Below, one piece after another: positions 42,721 through 51,398 of a DNA stretch of 64,000 nucleotides; position 1 is the first letter of the stretch, and each line of letters opens with the position of its first letter. Source of the stretch: Pseudomonas sp. GV085 (lineage in GTDB: Bacteria; Pseudomonadota; Gammaproteobacteria; Pseudomonadales; Pseudomonadaceae); the NCBI RefSeq assembly GCF_003050925.1, contig NZ_QAOV01000008.1, positions 186,001 through 250,000 of the forward strand. Reading direction: 5' to 3'. The notes under the pieces were generated by a model, which searched no databases, had not been told where the DNA came from, and was given only the letters and a program-made list of their open reading frames with translations. Both the position numbers and the translations under genes were made by a program.

Positions 42721-42740
42721 GAACAACAAGGAATAAATCG

Positions 42741-44087
42741 ATGGATGCTGTGTGCTCTGAACTGCTGGCCGAGGTTCGCAACTTCCGCCACTGCAACCCC
42801 GAAGTGCGTTACGTCGACCTGATCTCCCTGGACATTCCGGGGCATTTCTACGGCAAGCGCTACCCGATCGAGATGCTGGAAAAAGTCGCTGCCGGCAGTG
42901 CACTGAAACTGCCGCAGAACTGCGTGCTGCTCGGCACCCAGGGCGGGCTGTTCAAGATCGGTGATTACTGCTTCAACGATGGTGACCCGGATGCGCTGCG
43001 CCGTTTGGTGCCCGGCACCTTGAAGCGGGTGACCTGGGAAAAGCAGCCTCTGGGCCAGATGCTGATCACCTCCGACGGCACGGAAAAACCCATCGAATTC
43101 GAACCCCGTGAAGTGCTGGCGCGGGTGCTGGAGCGACTCAAGCGCAAGGGCATTTTCCCGGTGGTGGCCTTCGAGCTGGAGTTCTACCTGTTCGACAGTC
43201 ACCTGAAGAACGGCTTGCCGCAGTTCCCCCGTGATGAGTTGACCGGCGATGCCGACGATCAGCCGAACATGCACATTGAACGCTTGTCGCGCTTCGCCCC
43301 GGTGCTCGATGAAATGGTCGAGACCGCGCGAGCCCAGGGCGTCGATGCCACGGTGATCACCGCCGAACTCGGCCCAGGCCAGTTCGAAATCAATTTCGGC
43401 CATTGCGATGACGGCCTGCGCGCCGCCGACTGGGCCGCCCTGTTCTGTCGCAGCACCCGGGGCGTGGCGCTCAAGCACAACTACCGCGCCAGCTTCATGG
43501 CCAAACCCTACTTGCAGCACCCCGGCAGCGGCATGCACGTGCATGTCAGCCTGTATGACCAGGCCGGCAACAACCTGCTGGCGGCGAACGGCCAGCGGGC
43601 GCTGCGCCATGCGGTGGCCGGTTGCCTGGACGTGTTGCCGCACTGCATGCCGATCTTTGCCCCGAACCACAACGCCATGCGCCGCTTGAGCGCCACGGTG
43701 AACGTCGCGTCCCGCGCCAGTTGGGGTTTCGAGGATCGCGATGCCTGCTTGCGCATTCCGGAGTCGGACATCAAGAACCTGCGCATCGAACATCGCCTGG
43801 CGGGCGCCGATGCCAATCCGTATCTGGCGTTGGCGGCGATTCTGGTGGGACTGGAGCAAGGCCTGGAAGGGGAGCGCGAGCCGATTGCACCACTCAACGA
43901 AGACCGCAGCAGTGGCATCGATTTTCCGTTGGAAATGCTCGAAGCGGTGCAATCCATGCAAAGTCATTCACCGCTGCGCGAAGGCTTGGGGGCGGAGTTT
44001 GTGGACGTCTATTGCGAAAACAAACGTCAGGATCATCTGGCATTTCTGCATGACATCAGCGCGCGGGAGTATCGCTGGTTCCTGTAG
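42741..44087 (+). CDS. puuA: Glutamine-synthetase-family ligase, PuuA-like
   Basis: The protein has 448 residues from the ATG of MDAVCSELLAEVRNF. An N-terminal beta-grasp portion precedes the glutamine synthetase catalytic core: FELEFYLFD (metal Glu), GPGQFEINFG, HPGSGMHVHVSL and a late WGFEDRDACLRIPE. Members of this group attach glutamate to amines (gamma-glutamylputrescine synthetase) rather than ammonia. With the oxidase upstream it would start a polyamine-type degradation route. Transcription ends at a hairpin about 140 bases downstream. Confidence 0.86.
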   Translation: MDAVCSELLAEVRNFRHCNPEVRYVDLISLDIPGHFYGKRYPIEMLEKVAAGSALKLPQNCVLLGTQGGLFKIGDYCFNDGDPDALRRLVPGTLKRVTWEKQPLGQMLITSDGTEKPIEFEPREVLARVLERLKRKGIFPVVAFELEFYLFDSHLKNGLPQFPRDELTGDADDQPNMHIERLSRFAPVLDEMVETARAQGVDATVITAELGPGQFEINFGHCDDGLRAADWAALFCRSTRGVALKHNYRASFMAKPYLQHPGSGMHVHVSLYDQAGNNLLAANGQRALRHAVAGCLDVLPHCMPIFAPNHNAMRRLSATVNVASRASWGFEDRDACLRIPESDIKNLRIEHRLAGADANPYLALAAILVGLEQGLEGEREPIAPLNEDRSSGIDFPLEMLEAVQSMQSHSPLREGLGAEFVDVYCENKRQDHLAFLHDISAREYRWFL

Positions 44088-44225
44088 TCGCCCTTAGAAA
44101 ACATGTGGATATTTAAGGGGTTAGAAGGATTAGTAACTGGATAGTGAATAAAAATATCTTGTTACAGGCCGAAATATTCCGTAATATCCGCGCCGCGTTC
44201 ACCACCACGGTTTATGCATTTTTAG

Positions 44226-44262
44226 ATCCCAGGCGTCCATCAGCTGCCTGGGATTTTTTTTG
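44226..44262 (+). terminator. Intrinsic terminator
   Basis: ATCCCAGGC / GCCTGGGAT form a 9-bp stem with an 11-base loop, followed by seven or more T residues. It ends the puu-like operon. The A/T-rich stretch before it (44088-44225) shows no gene I trust. Confidence 0.88.
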
Positions 44263-44291
44263 CCTGAAATTTGGGGTGGATGGCGAAGATC

Positions 44292-44370
44292 AAAAGATCG
44301 CAGGCTACGCCAGCTCCTACGGGGATGTACGCCTTGCATTTGTAGGAGCTGCCGCAGGCTGCGATCTTTT
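44292..44370. repeat. Inverted pair of GTAGGAGCTGCCGCAGGC-type REPs
   Basis: AAAAGATCGCAGGCT at the left and AGGAGCTGCCGCAGGCTGCG (inverted) ending in GATCTTTT at the right. This is a different REP family from the GAGCGAGC type. It lies in the convergent gap before the NCS1 permease end. Confidence 0.8.
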
Positions 44371-44390
44371 ATGCCGTCAAATGCTGACTA

Positions 44391-45743
44391 CTACGCTGGC
44401 ACGCTGACGCGCGTGGTCATTTTCATCAGCCAGTAATAACTCAACGCCGGCACCAGCAACCCGACGATCCACGCCAGGTCCACCCCGTCCAGCGCCGTGG
44501 CCACCGGGCCGACGTACAACGTGGTGTTCATGAACGGAATTTCCAGGGCAATCGCCAGCAGGAAACTGCCGCAGGCAATCCGGTTGATGCGCCCGTAGAT
44601 CCCGTTCAGGTCGAAGATGTCGTCAATCCGGTACTGGCCTTTGCGCAGGCAGTAGTAGTCCACCAGATTGATCGCCGTCCACGGGATCAGGAAGTAGCTC
44701 ATGAAAAAGATGAAGTTGAGGAAGAAGTTGATGAAATCGTCCTGACCGATGGTGCACAGGGCCGTGGCCACCAGGCTGATCAGCAGCATGAACACACCGC
44801 GTACTCGCGGGGTCACCTTGAGCCGGGCGAAAGGTTCGATCACGGTGATGGTCGACATGAACGCGCCGTACAGGTTGAACACGTTGATCGATACCTGGCC
44901 GTAGACGATGAAGGCGAACAGCAACACCGCGCCAGCGCCGAACAGACCAGCGACATGCCCACCGACGTTGCTGGAAAAGTCGCCGATGCCGACGCTCAGG
45001 ATCGCCCCGAGAATCATCATCCACGCGCCGCCGCTGACCGTGCCGGCGTAGCTGTACCAGAACACCTGGGCGGTCGGTGTGCTGCTCGGCAGGTAGCGCG
45101 AATAGTCGGCGACATAAGGCGCGTAGGACAGTTGCCAGGTCACGGCAATGCTCACCGCCACCAGGAACTTCGACAACGAGAAGCCGATTGGCAGCCATTG
45201 TTCGGCGGGGATCGGCAACTGCAAGGCGAGCACCGTGGCCGCCACGAACACCACCAGCGACAGAATCGACAGCAGCTTCTGCAAGCGGTGAATCAACCGA
45301 TAGCCATAGAGCGCGACGACGAAGCACAACGCGCCGATCAGGTAGATATTGCCGGACATCGGCAGCGGGCTGACGGACTCCAGCGCCTGGGCCGCGAGCA
45401 AGGTGTTGCTGACGAAGAAGCCCAGGTAGATCAGCATCACGAACAGCAGTGGCAGCACCGCCCCCAACACGCCGAATTGCGCCCGGCTCTGGATCATTTG
45501 CGGAATGCCCAGCTTCGGTCCCTGTGCCGAGTGCGAGGCCATGAAAATCGCCCCCAACAACGAGCCGATGATGATCGCCAGCGCACTCCAGAACAGGTTG
45601 AGCCCCATCACCACCGGCAACACGCCGGAGGCGATGGTGGTGATGTTCATGTTGGCGCCGAACCAGATATAGAACAGCGAACCCGGCTTGCCGTGGCGTT
45701 CGGTTTCGGGGATGAAATCGATGCTTCTTTTTTCGACTTGCAT
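44391..45743 (-). CDS. NCS1-type purine/cytosine permease
   Basis: The protein has 450 residues from the ATG of MQVEKRSIDFIPETERHGK, with AGGAG 8 bases upstream. It has about twelve hydrophobic helices. NCS1 marks are the opening PETERHG, GANMNITTIASGVLPV in helix 1, GIPQMIQSRAQFG after helix 2, and SYAPYVADYSRYLPS. These permeases import nucleobases, allantoin, hydantoins and similar compounds. It follows the isochorismatase-like gene by 5 bases, so they share a transcript. A second NCS1 gene lies 3 kb away. Confidence 0.9.
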   Translation of the reverse strand: MQVEKRSIDFIPETERHGKPGSLFYIWFGANMNITTIASGVLPVVMGLNLFWSALAIIIGSLLGAIFMASHSAQGPKLGIPQMIQSRAQFGVLGAVLPLLFVMLIYLGFFVSNTLLAAQALESVSPLPMSGNIYLIGALCFVVALYGYRLIHRLQKLLSILSLVVFVAATVLALQLPIPAEQWLPIGFSLSKFLVAVSIAVTWQLSYAPYVADYSRYLPSSTPTAQVFWYSYAGTVSGGAWMMILGAILSVGIGDFSSNVGGHVAGLFGAGAVLLFAFIVYGQVSINVFNLYGAFMSTITVIEPFARLKVTPRVRGVFMLLISLVATALCTIGQDDFINFFLNFIFFMSYFLIPWTAINLVDYYCLRKGQYRIDDIFDLNGIYGRINRIACGSFLLAIALEIPFMNTTLYVGPVATALDGVDLAWIVGLLVPALSYYWLMKMTTRVSVPA

Positions 45744-45748
45744 GGCGA

Positions 45749-46426
45749 TCACTCCTGAGTCCGGACGAGACGGGATTGCAGACGGGCGATGGTGCTTTGC
45801 AGCTCGTGGGGCTGGTGGGCAAACAGGTCCGGCTGCTCGGGGATCAGGCTGACGTAGTCGAGTTGTTGCAGGGCGCGCCGGCACTCGGTGGTGGTGAGGA
45901 TTTCCAGCGCGTAGACCCAGTTGGCCATGATCATCAGGGCCGAGTAGTGCCCGGCCTCGGTGGTCGTGGTGCAGGCATCGCTGACCAGGCGCACGCGATA
46001 ACCCAGGGCGAAGGCATCGAATACGCTGGTCAGCACGCAGACGTCGGTCAGCACGCCACAGACGATCAGCGTGTCGACCTCCATTGCCTTGAGTCGGGCA
46101 TCGAGATCGGTGCGATGAAAGGCGCTGTAACGGCCCTTGTCGATGATCAATTCACCGGGCTGCGGCGTCAGCGACGCGATGATTTCCACTTGCCGGGTGC
46201 CGGCGCGGTAACTGCCAGGGCCACCGTCGGCGGCCAGGGGTTCGCCGTGGGGCAGGTCACTGCCGTTGGCCTGATTGATGTGGCGGGTATAGATGACAGG
46301 CATCCGCTGATGGCGGGCGGTATCGAGCAGGGCGGCGGTATGGGCAACCACCCTGTCGAGGTTTTCCAGGACGAAGCCGTCCTCCTGCTGCATGTCGATG
46401 ATCAACAGCGCGTTGTTATTGTTCAT
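45749..46426 (-). CDS. Isochorismatase-like cysteine hydrolase
   Basis: The protein has 225 residues from the ATG of MNNNNALLIIDMQQEDG. The catalytic triad of the family is visible: Asp in LIIDMQQE (about 11), Lys in IIDKGRYSAF and Cys in CGVLTDVCVLTSVFDA (about 130). Members hydrolyse amides, ureido acids (RutB) or isochorismate ethers. Its place next to a nucleobase-type permease and near an LLM monooxygenase favours an amidohydrolase of an N-compound pathway. It has no operator of its own; the 270-base gap upstream (46427-46698) holds no gene I can support. Confidence 0.85.
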   Translation of the reverse strand: MNNNNALLIIDMQQEDGFVLENLDRVVAHTAALLDTARHQRMPVIYTRHINQANGSDLPHGEPLAADGGPGSYRAGTRQVEIIASLTPQPGELIIDKGRYSAFHRTDLDARLKAMEVDTLIVCGVLTDVCVLTSVFDAFALGYRVRLVSDACTTTTEAGHYSALMIMANWVYALEILTTTECRRALQQLDYVSLIPEQPDLFAHQPHELQSTIARLQSRLVRTQE

Positions 46427-46698
46427 TGGGCAAACCTGATCAAAGGCGAAACACGATGCACCGTACGCGCCATGCAATGGCGAGACGCGGAGTGCGTGAT
46501 TGGCTGTTCGGGTGGGCTCAGTGAACTATTTGCCAGAAGCCGTTCTGCTTGGCCGAAACGCTGGCGCGCAGGCGCTTGAAATGCAGGTGCGAAGCGGTCC
46601 ATTCACCGCGCAGGTAAGCCCGCGCGGCGCCGGAGGGAAGGGCGAGTAATGGGAGACGACCAGTCATCATTGGAATCGACCCTTGTGGGAACTTGCTC

Positions 46699-47742
46699 CT
46701 ACCGGAACGCTGGCACCACGTGCTTGATGAACAGTTCCAGGGATTTTTTCTTCTGCGCATGGGGCAGGCTGTTATCGCACCAGAAGCTGAATTCGTCGAC
46801 CCCCAGTTCCTGGTAGTACTTGATGCGCGGAATGATTTCTTCCGGGGTGCCGATCATGGCGGTCTTGTGCAGGCTTTCCAGTTCGAACTCGGGGCGACCG
46901 GCGAATTTCTCTTCCGGGCTCGGCGCGAGGAAACCGTTGACCGGGGTGCTCTTGTTGCCGAACCAGGCATCGAAGGTGCGGTAGAACTTCGAGATCGCCT
47001 TGGCCCCGACTTGCCAGCCTTCTGGATCGTCAGCGGTGTGCACGTGGGTGTGACGCAGCACCATCAATTGCGGGCGCGGCACGCCAGGATTGTTGTCCAG
47101 CGCAGCCTGGAATTTGTTCTTCAGGTCGAGGACTTCCTCGTCGCCTTTCATCAACGGCGTGACCATGACGTTGCAGCCGTTGGCCACGGCGAAGTTGTGC
47201 GAGTCCGGGTCGCGGGCGGCGATCCACATCGGCGGGTTCGGCTGCTGGATCGGCTTGGGCACGCTGGTGGAGGTCGGGAATTTCCAGATGTCGCCGTCGT
47301 GGGCGTAGTCGCCGTTCCACAGCGCGCGCACCACCGGGACCATTTCCCGCAACGCCTGGCCGCCGGAGGACGCTGGCATGCCGCCGGCCATGCGGTCGAA
47401 CTCGATCTGGTAGGCACCACGGGCCAGACCGACTTCCATGCGCCCGTTGCTGATCACGTCGAGCAACGCGCATTCACCGGCCACCCGCAGCGGATGCCAG
47501 AACGGCGCGATGATGGTGCCGGCGCCCAGGTGAATGGTGGTGGTCTTGCCCGCCAGATAAGCCAGCAGCGGCATCGGGCTTGGCGAGATGGTGTATTCCA
47601 TGGAGTGGTGTTCGCCGATCCATACGGTGCTGAAACCGCCGGCTTCGGCCATCAGGGTCAGTTCGGTCAGGTCTTCGAACAACTGGCGGTGGCTGACGCT
47701 TTCGTCCCAACGTTCCATGTGTACGAACAGGGAAAACTTCAT
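46699..47742 (-). CDS. LLM-class flavin-dependent monooxygenase
   Basis: The protein has 347 residues, a single bacterial-luciferase-like barrel. Visible marks are KFSLFVHMERWDES, TVWIGEHHSMEY (conserved His pair), IHLGAGTIIAPFWHPLRVAGE, DVISNGRMEVGLARGAYQIEFDR and SFWCDNSLP at the end. Such enzymes use reduced FMN made by a partner reductase to oxygenate or cleave C-N, C-S or amide bonds (RutA and others). The partner reductase is the next gene. A TGGTATACCATAATACA operator sits about 55-75 bases before the ATG. Confidence 0.9.
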   Translation of the reverse strand: MKFSLFVHMERWDESVSHRQLFEDLTELTLMAEAGGFSTVWIGEHHSMEYTISPSPMPLLAYLAGKTTTIHLGAGTIIAPFWHPLRVAGECALLDVISNGRMEVGLARGAYQIEFDRMAGGMPASSGGQALREMVPVVRALWNGDYAHDGDIWKFPTSTSVPKPIQQPNPPMWIAARDPDSHNFAVANGCNVMVTPLMKGDEEVLDLKNKFQAALDNNPGVPRPQLMVLRHTHVHTADDPEGWQVGAKAISKFYRTFDAWFGNKSTPVNGFLAPSPEEKFAGRPEFELESLHKTAMIGTPEEIIPRIKYYQELGVDEFSFWCDNSLPHAQKKKSLELFIKHVVPAFR

Positions 47743-47798
47743 GACGCTTACCTCGGATCTATTGTTGTCGGCCAGTCGATCGCGGGCCTGTTGATTGT

Positions 47799-47817
47799 TG
47801 GTATACCATAATACAAA
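47799..47817. promoter_or_regulatory. Shared operator, site A (LLM monooxygenase promoter)
   Basis: TGGTATACCATAATACAAA: all 19 bases are repeated exactly at 61982. It contains the palindrome GGTATACC and the inverted pair GTAT-N6-ATAC, typical of FCD-class GntR sites. Confidence 0.75.
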
Positions 47818-47880
47818 TTGTCTGCAAAAACATTTCTCTCTGGTCAGTAAGCAACCTGTGGGAGTGCGTGGTACCGAAGA

Positions 47881-48366
47881 TCAGGCCAGGACCGGTAAAG
47901 CGCCCATCTTGCCGTGGCAATACACCAGCGGTCCGCTGCTCTGCCGGGGCACGATCAGGTTTTTCACGGCGCCGACCATGATCGCGTGGTCACCGCCTTC
48001 ATATTCGCGCCACAACTCACATTCGATGACCGCCGTGGCGTTGGCCAGGATCGGGTTGCCCAACTCGCTGAGCGTCCACTCGATCCCCTGGGCCTTGTCC
48101 TTGCCTTTGCGTGCGAAAGCATAGGCTTCGTTTTGCTGGCCGCCGGACAGCACGTGGATGGCAAAACGTTTGTTCTTGATCAGGACCGGGTAGGAATCGG
48201 AACTGTAGTTCGGGCAGAACAGCACCAGGGCCGGGTCCATCGACAGCGAGCTGAAGGCGCTGGCGGTCAGGCCGACGATTTGCCCGTCGTCATCCAGAGT
48301 GGTAATCACGGTCACTCCGGACGGGAACGAACCCATGACTTGTTTGTAGATGGCGGCATCGATCAT
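47881..48366 (-). CDS. Flavin reductase, FMN-binding split-barrel
   Basis: The protein has 161 residues. The flavin reductase-like fold is shown by FPSGVTVITTLDDDGQIVGLTASAFSSLSMDPALVLFCPN and the later FAIHVLSGGQ. It should supply reduced FMN to the LLM monooxygenase encoded just downstream on the same strand. It has its own copy of the shared operator (TGGTATACCGTAATACA) about 50-70 bases before the ATG, with a GGAGGG ribosome site. Confidence 0.9.
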   Translation of the reverse strand: MIDAAIYKQVMGSFPSGVTVITTLDDDGQIVGLTASAFSSLSMDPALVLFCPNYSSDSYPVLIKNKRFAIHVLSGGQQNEAYAFARKGKDKAQGIEWTLSELGNPILANATAVIECELWREYEGGDHAIMVGAVKNLIVPRQSSGPLVYCHGKMGALPVLA

Positions 48367-48416
48367 TGGAGGGTCCTCGGATGGTGTGACGCGTTTTTAT
48401 GTGTTTGTAGGTCTGA

Positions 48417-48433
48417 TGGTATACCGTAATACA
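48417..48433. promoter_or_regulatory. Shared operator, site B (flavin reductase promoter)
   Basis: TGGTATACCGTAATACA differs from site A at one base. It lies upstream of the flavin reductase gene. Confidence 0.72.
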
Positions 48434-48583
48434 TCTATTGCAAGGTCTTTTTAGGTGAACCGATAAACGTAAAGTGTTCGTTGAAAACCCAATGATTACG
48501 GAGCTTTCAGCTAGCCAGTGTTGGCGTGATTCGGGCAGGATGCCGGCTCAGATGCTTGTTCAAAGACCGGATCAGTCTTGTTT

Positions 48584-48606
48584 AAAGTTTGGAATACCAT
48601 AATATG
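48584..48606 (+). promoter_or_regulatory. Shared operator, site C (second NCS1 permease promoter)
   Basis: The core TTTGGAATACCATAATATG is the A-variant of the operator. All 23 bases of this feature are identical to the reverse strand of 60614-60636 before the ABC operon. The rest of 48367-48683 shows no gene. Confidence 0.75.
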
Positions 48607-48683
48607 GTTCGCATCTGAGGGGCGGCCATAGAGTCCCCCCGGTTTGGCTTCATACAAAGATAAGAACAGACAAACTCGAGTTC

Positions 48684-50096
48684 ATGCATATGTCCCAGAT
48701 GTCCCGGCAAGATCCGTTGATCGAGAACCACACGGTCGACTATGTTCCACTCGCAGAGCGCCACGGGAAGGCCCGCGATCTTTTCACCCTGTGGTTCAGC
48801 ACCAACATTGCTCCACTGCCCATCGTCACCGGCGCCATGGTGGTCCAGGTGTTCCACCTCAATCTGTTCTGGGGTCTGCTGGCGATTGCGCTCGGGCACA
48901 TGGTCGGCGGTGTGGTGATTGCCCTCGCGTCCGCCCAAGGGCCGTGCATGGGCATTCCGCAGATGGTGCAGAGCCGTGGTCAGTTCGGCCGCTACGGCGC
49001 GCTGCTGATCGTGTTCTTCGCGGCGTTGATCTACATCGGTTTCTTCATTTCCAACATCGTGCTGGCGGGTAAATCGATTGTCGGCATTGCGCCGTCGGTT
49101 CCGGTGCCGGCCAGCATTCTCATCGGTGCCCTCAGTGCCACGGCCATCGGGGTGATCGGTTATCGCTTCATCCATACCCTCAACCGCATCGGCACCTGGG
49201 TCATGGGCAGCGCGTTGCTCGCCGGCTTCCTCTACATCTTTGCCCATGACCTGCCGGCGGACTTCTTCACCCGCGGCGGCTTCAACCTGTCCGGCTGGCT
49301 GGCCACGGTGTCGCTGGGCATCATCTGGCAGATCAGCTTCTCGCCGTATGTGTCGGACTACTCGCGTTACCTGCCGGCGGACATCGGCATCACCCGGCCG
49401 TTCTTCGCCACCTACCTGGGGGCGACCCTGGGCACGATCCTGTCGTTCACCTTCGGCGCCGTGGCGGTACTGGCAACCCCGGAAGGCACCGAGGCGATGG
49501 CGGCGGTCAAGCAGTCCACCGGTTGGCTGGGGCCGATCCTGATGGTGCTGTTCCTGCTCAACATCATCAGCCACAACGCCTTGAATCTGTATGGCGCGGT
49601 GTTGTCGATCATCACTTCGATCCAGACCTTCGCCAGCCAGTGGACGCCGAGCATCAAGGTGCGCGTGGTGTTGTCGGGCATCGTGCTGGCGGGTTGCTGC
49701 GTGGTGGCGCTGGGTGCTTCGGCGGATTTCATTTCGCAGTTCATCGGCCTGATTCTGGCGCTGTTGCTGGTGTTGGTGCCGTGGGCCTCGATCAACCTGA
49801 TCGACTTTTACCTGATCAAGCGTCGTCGCTATGACATCGCTTCGATCTTCCGCGCTGACGGCGGCATCTACGGTCGCCTCAACCTGCACGCGATCATCGC
49901 TTACTTCATCGGCATCATCGTGCAGTTGCCATTCGCCAATACGTCGCTGTATGTCGGACCGTACGCCAATCTGGTGGACGGCGCGGACCTGTCGTGGCTG
50001 GTGGGGCTGGTGGTGACGTGTCCGTTGTATTACTGCCTCGCTACGCGAAGCCAGGCGCAGGAAAGCCGTTCGGTGGAGCTCGGCTACACCGACTGA
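48684..50096 (+). CDS. NCS1-type purine/cytosine permease, second copy
   Basis: The protein has 470 residues; an ATG two codons in is an alternative start. About twelve helices. NCS1 marks: YVPLAERHGKARDLFTLWF, SAQGPCMGIPQMVQSRGQFG, SFSPYVSDYSRYLPADIG and the late YVGPYANLVDGADLSWLVGL. It resembles the permease at 44391 (for example SPYVSDYSRYLP against APYVADYSRYLP) but is clearly diverged. The two likely import related but different substrates of the same regulon. Operator site C lies about 80-100 bases upstream. Confidence 0.9.
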   Translation: MHMSQMSRQDPLIENHTVDYVPLAERHGKARDLFTLWFSTNIAPLPIVTGAMVVQVFHLNLFWGLLAIALGHMVGGVVIALASAQGPCMGIPQMVQSRGQFGRYGALLIVFFAALIYIGFFISNIVLAGKSIVGIAPSVPVPASILIGALSATAIGVIGYRFIHTLNRIGTWVMGSALLAGFLYIFAHDLPADFFTRGGFNLSGWLATVSLGIIWQISFSPYVSDYSRYLPADIGITRPFFATYLGATLGTILSFTFGAVAVLATPEGTEAMAAVKQSTGWLGPILMVLFLLNIISHNALNLYGAVLSIITSIQTFASQWTPSIKVRVVLSGIVLAGCCVVALGASADFISQFIGLILALLLVLVPWASINLIDFYLIKRRRYDIASIFRADGGIYGRLNLHAIIAYFIGIIVQLPFANTSLYVGPYANLVDGADLSWLVGLVVTCPLYYCLATRSQAQESRSVELGYTD

Positions 50097-50106
50097 TCTA
50101 ATGGAA

Positions 50107-50231
50107 TGCTGACGCTTATGTAGGAGCGAGCCTGCTCGCGATGGACGTCAACGATAACGCGTGCTTACCGGTTAAACGCGGCGCACTTGAGTCCTTCGCG
50201 AGCAGGGCTCGCTCCTACATAAGCGTCAGCA
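50107..50231. repeat. REPIN with extended arms
   Basis: Inverted REPs (50119-50219) are flanked by a further perfect 14-bp inverted pair TGCTGACGCTTATG / CATAAGCGTCAGCA. The right REP carries one extra G. It lies at convergent gene ends. Confidence 0.85.
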
Positions 50232-50241
50232 CATCGACCGC

Positions 50242-50862
50242 TCAGGTTTGCTTGAACACATTCAGGCCGCGTTGTACCGCCGGCCTGGCTTCGACCGTGT
50301 CGAACCAGCGCGAAAGTTGCGCAAGCTCTTTCCATTCCAGCCGGTCACGGAACGCTGTGACGATGGTGAACGCCGAAATGTCGGCCATGGAGAACTGCGC
50401 TCCGGCCATGAATTCGTCCGTCAAAAAACTTTCCGCGTAGGTCAGTTGCTCGATCACCCGCAGATCGATGATCGCCGCCGCCTTGTCTTGCCCCGCCTGG
50501 TGCAGAAAAAACGCGGCATGGCTGGGGGCGATGACATCGGTCACGAAAAAGAAATAGCGGTCAATCACCCGGATACGCTCAGGTCCGGGCTGCGCCGGCG
50601 CCAGTCGTCCCGGCGCCTTGGCATCGGCGTACTGGATGATGGCGTTGGACTGATTGATGATCAGCGCCGGCGTGGTCCCGTGGTCGATCAGGGTCGGGAC
50701 TTTTCCGGCCGGGTTCAGCGCCAGGAAGGCCGGGCCATGGTGTTCCTTCGCATACAGGTCGAGCCTGCGTGCGGTGTAGGCGATGCCGGATTCTTCCAGG
50801 GCAATCGCGGCCCGCAGGCTGTTGCCGGTGTTGGCGCCGTACAGTTCGATTTGATCGTTCAT
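50242..50862 (-). CDS. Glutathione S-transferase family protein
   Basis: The protein has 206 residues. A N-terminal thioredoxin-like domain (IELYGANTGNSLRAAIALEESG, LNPAGKVPTLID, NQSNAIIQYAD with the cis-Pro and Gln-Ser glutathione contacts) precedes an all-helical C-terminal domain. The Asn-Thr-Gly-Asn start of helix 1 suggests a Ser/Asn-type rather than Tyr-type active site. The substrate is unknown. It stands alone beside the regulon, and no copy of the shared operator was seen before it. Confidence 0.85.
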   Translation of the reverse strand: MNDQIELYGANTGNSLRAAIALEESGIAYTARRLDLYAKEHHGPAFLALNPAGKVPTLIDHGTTPALIINQSNAIIQYADAKAPGRLAPAQPGPERIRVIDRYFFFVTDVIAPSHAAFFLHQAGQDKAAAIIDLRVIEQLTYAESFLTDEFMAGAQFSMADISAFTIVTAFRDRLEWKELAQLSRWFDTVEARPAVQRGLNVFKQT

Positions 50863-51398
50863 GGGTCATTGCTCTTGTCGGGACACAGGCAGCCACGGAA
50901 CACTGCCAATGATGTCAGTCTGATGAAAATCCGCCGCACCGATATGCAAAAACAGTGATCGTCCATACCCCTGCGCGACAAGCCTTATCCCCCCACGAAA
51001 ACTACTTTCACTGCGTTTGATAATAGCCTCTTGAAATGTTTCAAGCGTTTCACAAGCCATTCATCGAAGCCTCGCGATCTTGTTATTGGTGTAATGCGTA
51101 ATAGGCAGTAAACAGGCTGCGCAGGCATCGGCAGTCTGGACTTACCGGGGATTGATTGCCCCACTGCACCGATCAAGGCGGACAGGTATTTTGGCCGCAT
51201 CGATCTCCTTTTGGCCTGCCTCACACTGTGAGCCGGCGCCGCCGTCAGCAAGAATCAGACGCGGGTTGCCGAGTCGGCAACCCAAGGTCAAATCACAACC
51301 AGAAGCTTCACTTCCTTACCCTTGGCTATTTTCAAGATTGCTGCCGTGTACAGAACATAAAAACCATCCAACTCACGCCACACTTGGGGAAATGATCC
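50863..51398. other. Long gene-free stretch with two palindromes
   Basis: No convincing gene is seen in 536 bases. Two inverted repeats stand out: CTTGAAATGTTTCAAG at 51030-51045 (7-bp arms) and GGGTTGCCGA-G-TCGGCAACCC at 51263-51283 (10-bp arms). The first suits an operator. The second could be an operator or the stem of a terminator without a T-run. The promoter of the solute-binding gene must lie here. Confidence 0.5.

Noticed and set aside
44144..44407. 87-codon plus-strand frame between puuA-like and NCS1 genes
   Set aside because: It runs through an intrinsic terminator and a REP pair, which explains its composition.
46427..46698. A gene in the gap between the isochorismatase-like and LLM genes
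   Set aside because: Short frames here lack ribosome sites and recognisable content.
48582..49889. 435-codon open frame antisense to the NCS1 permease
   Set aside because: The product is polar Gln/Arg/His-rich shadow sequence; the permease on the plus strand is clear.
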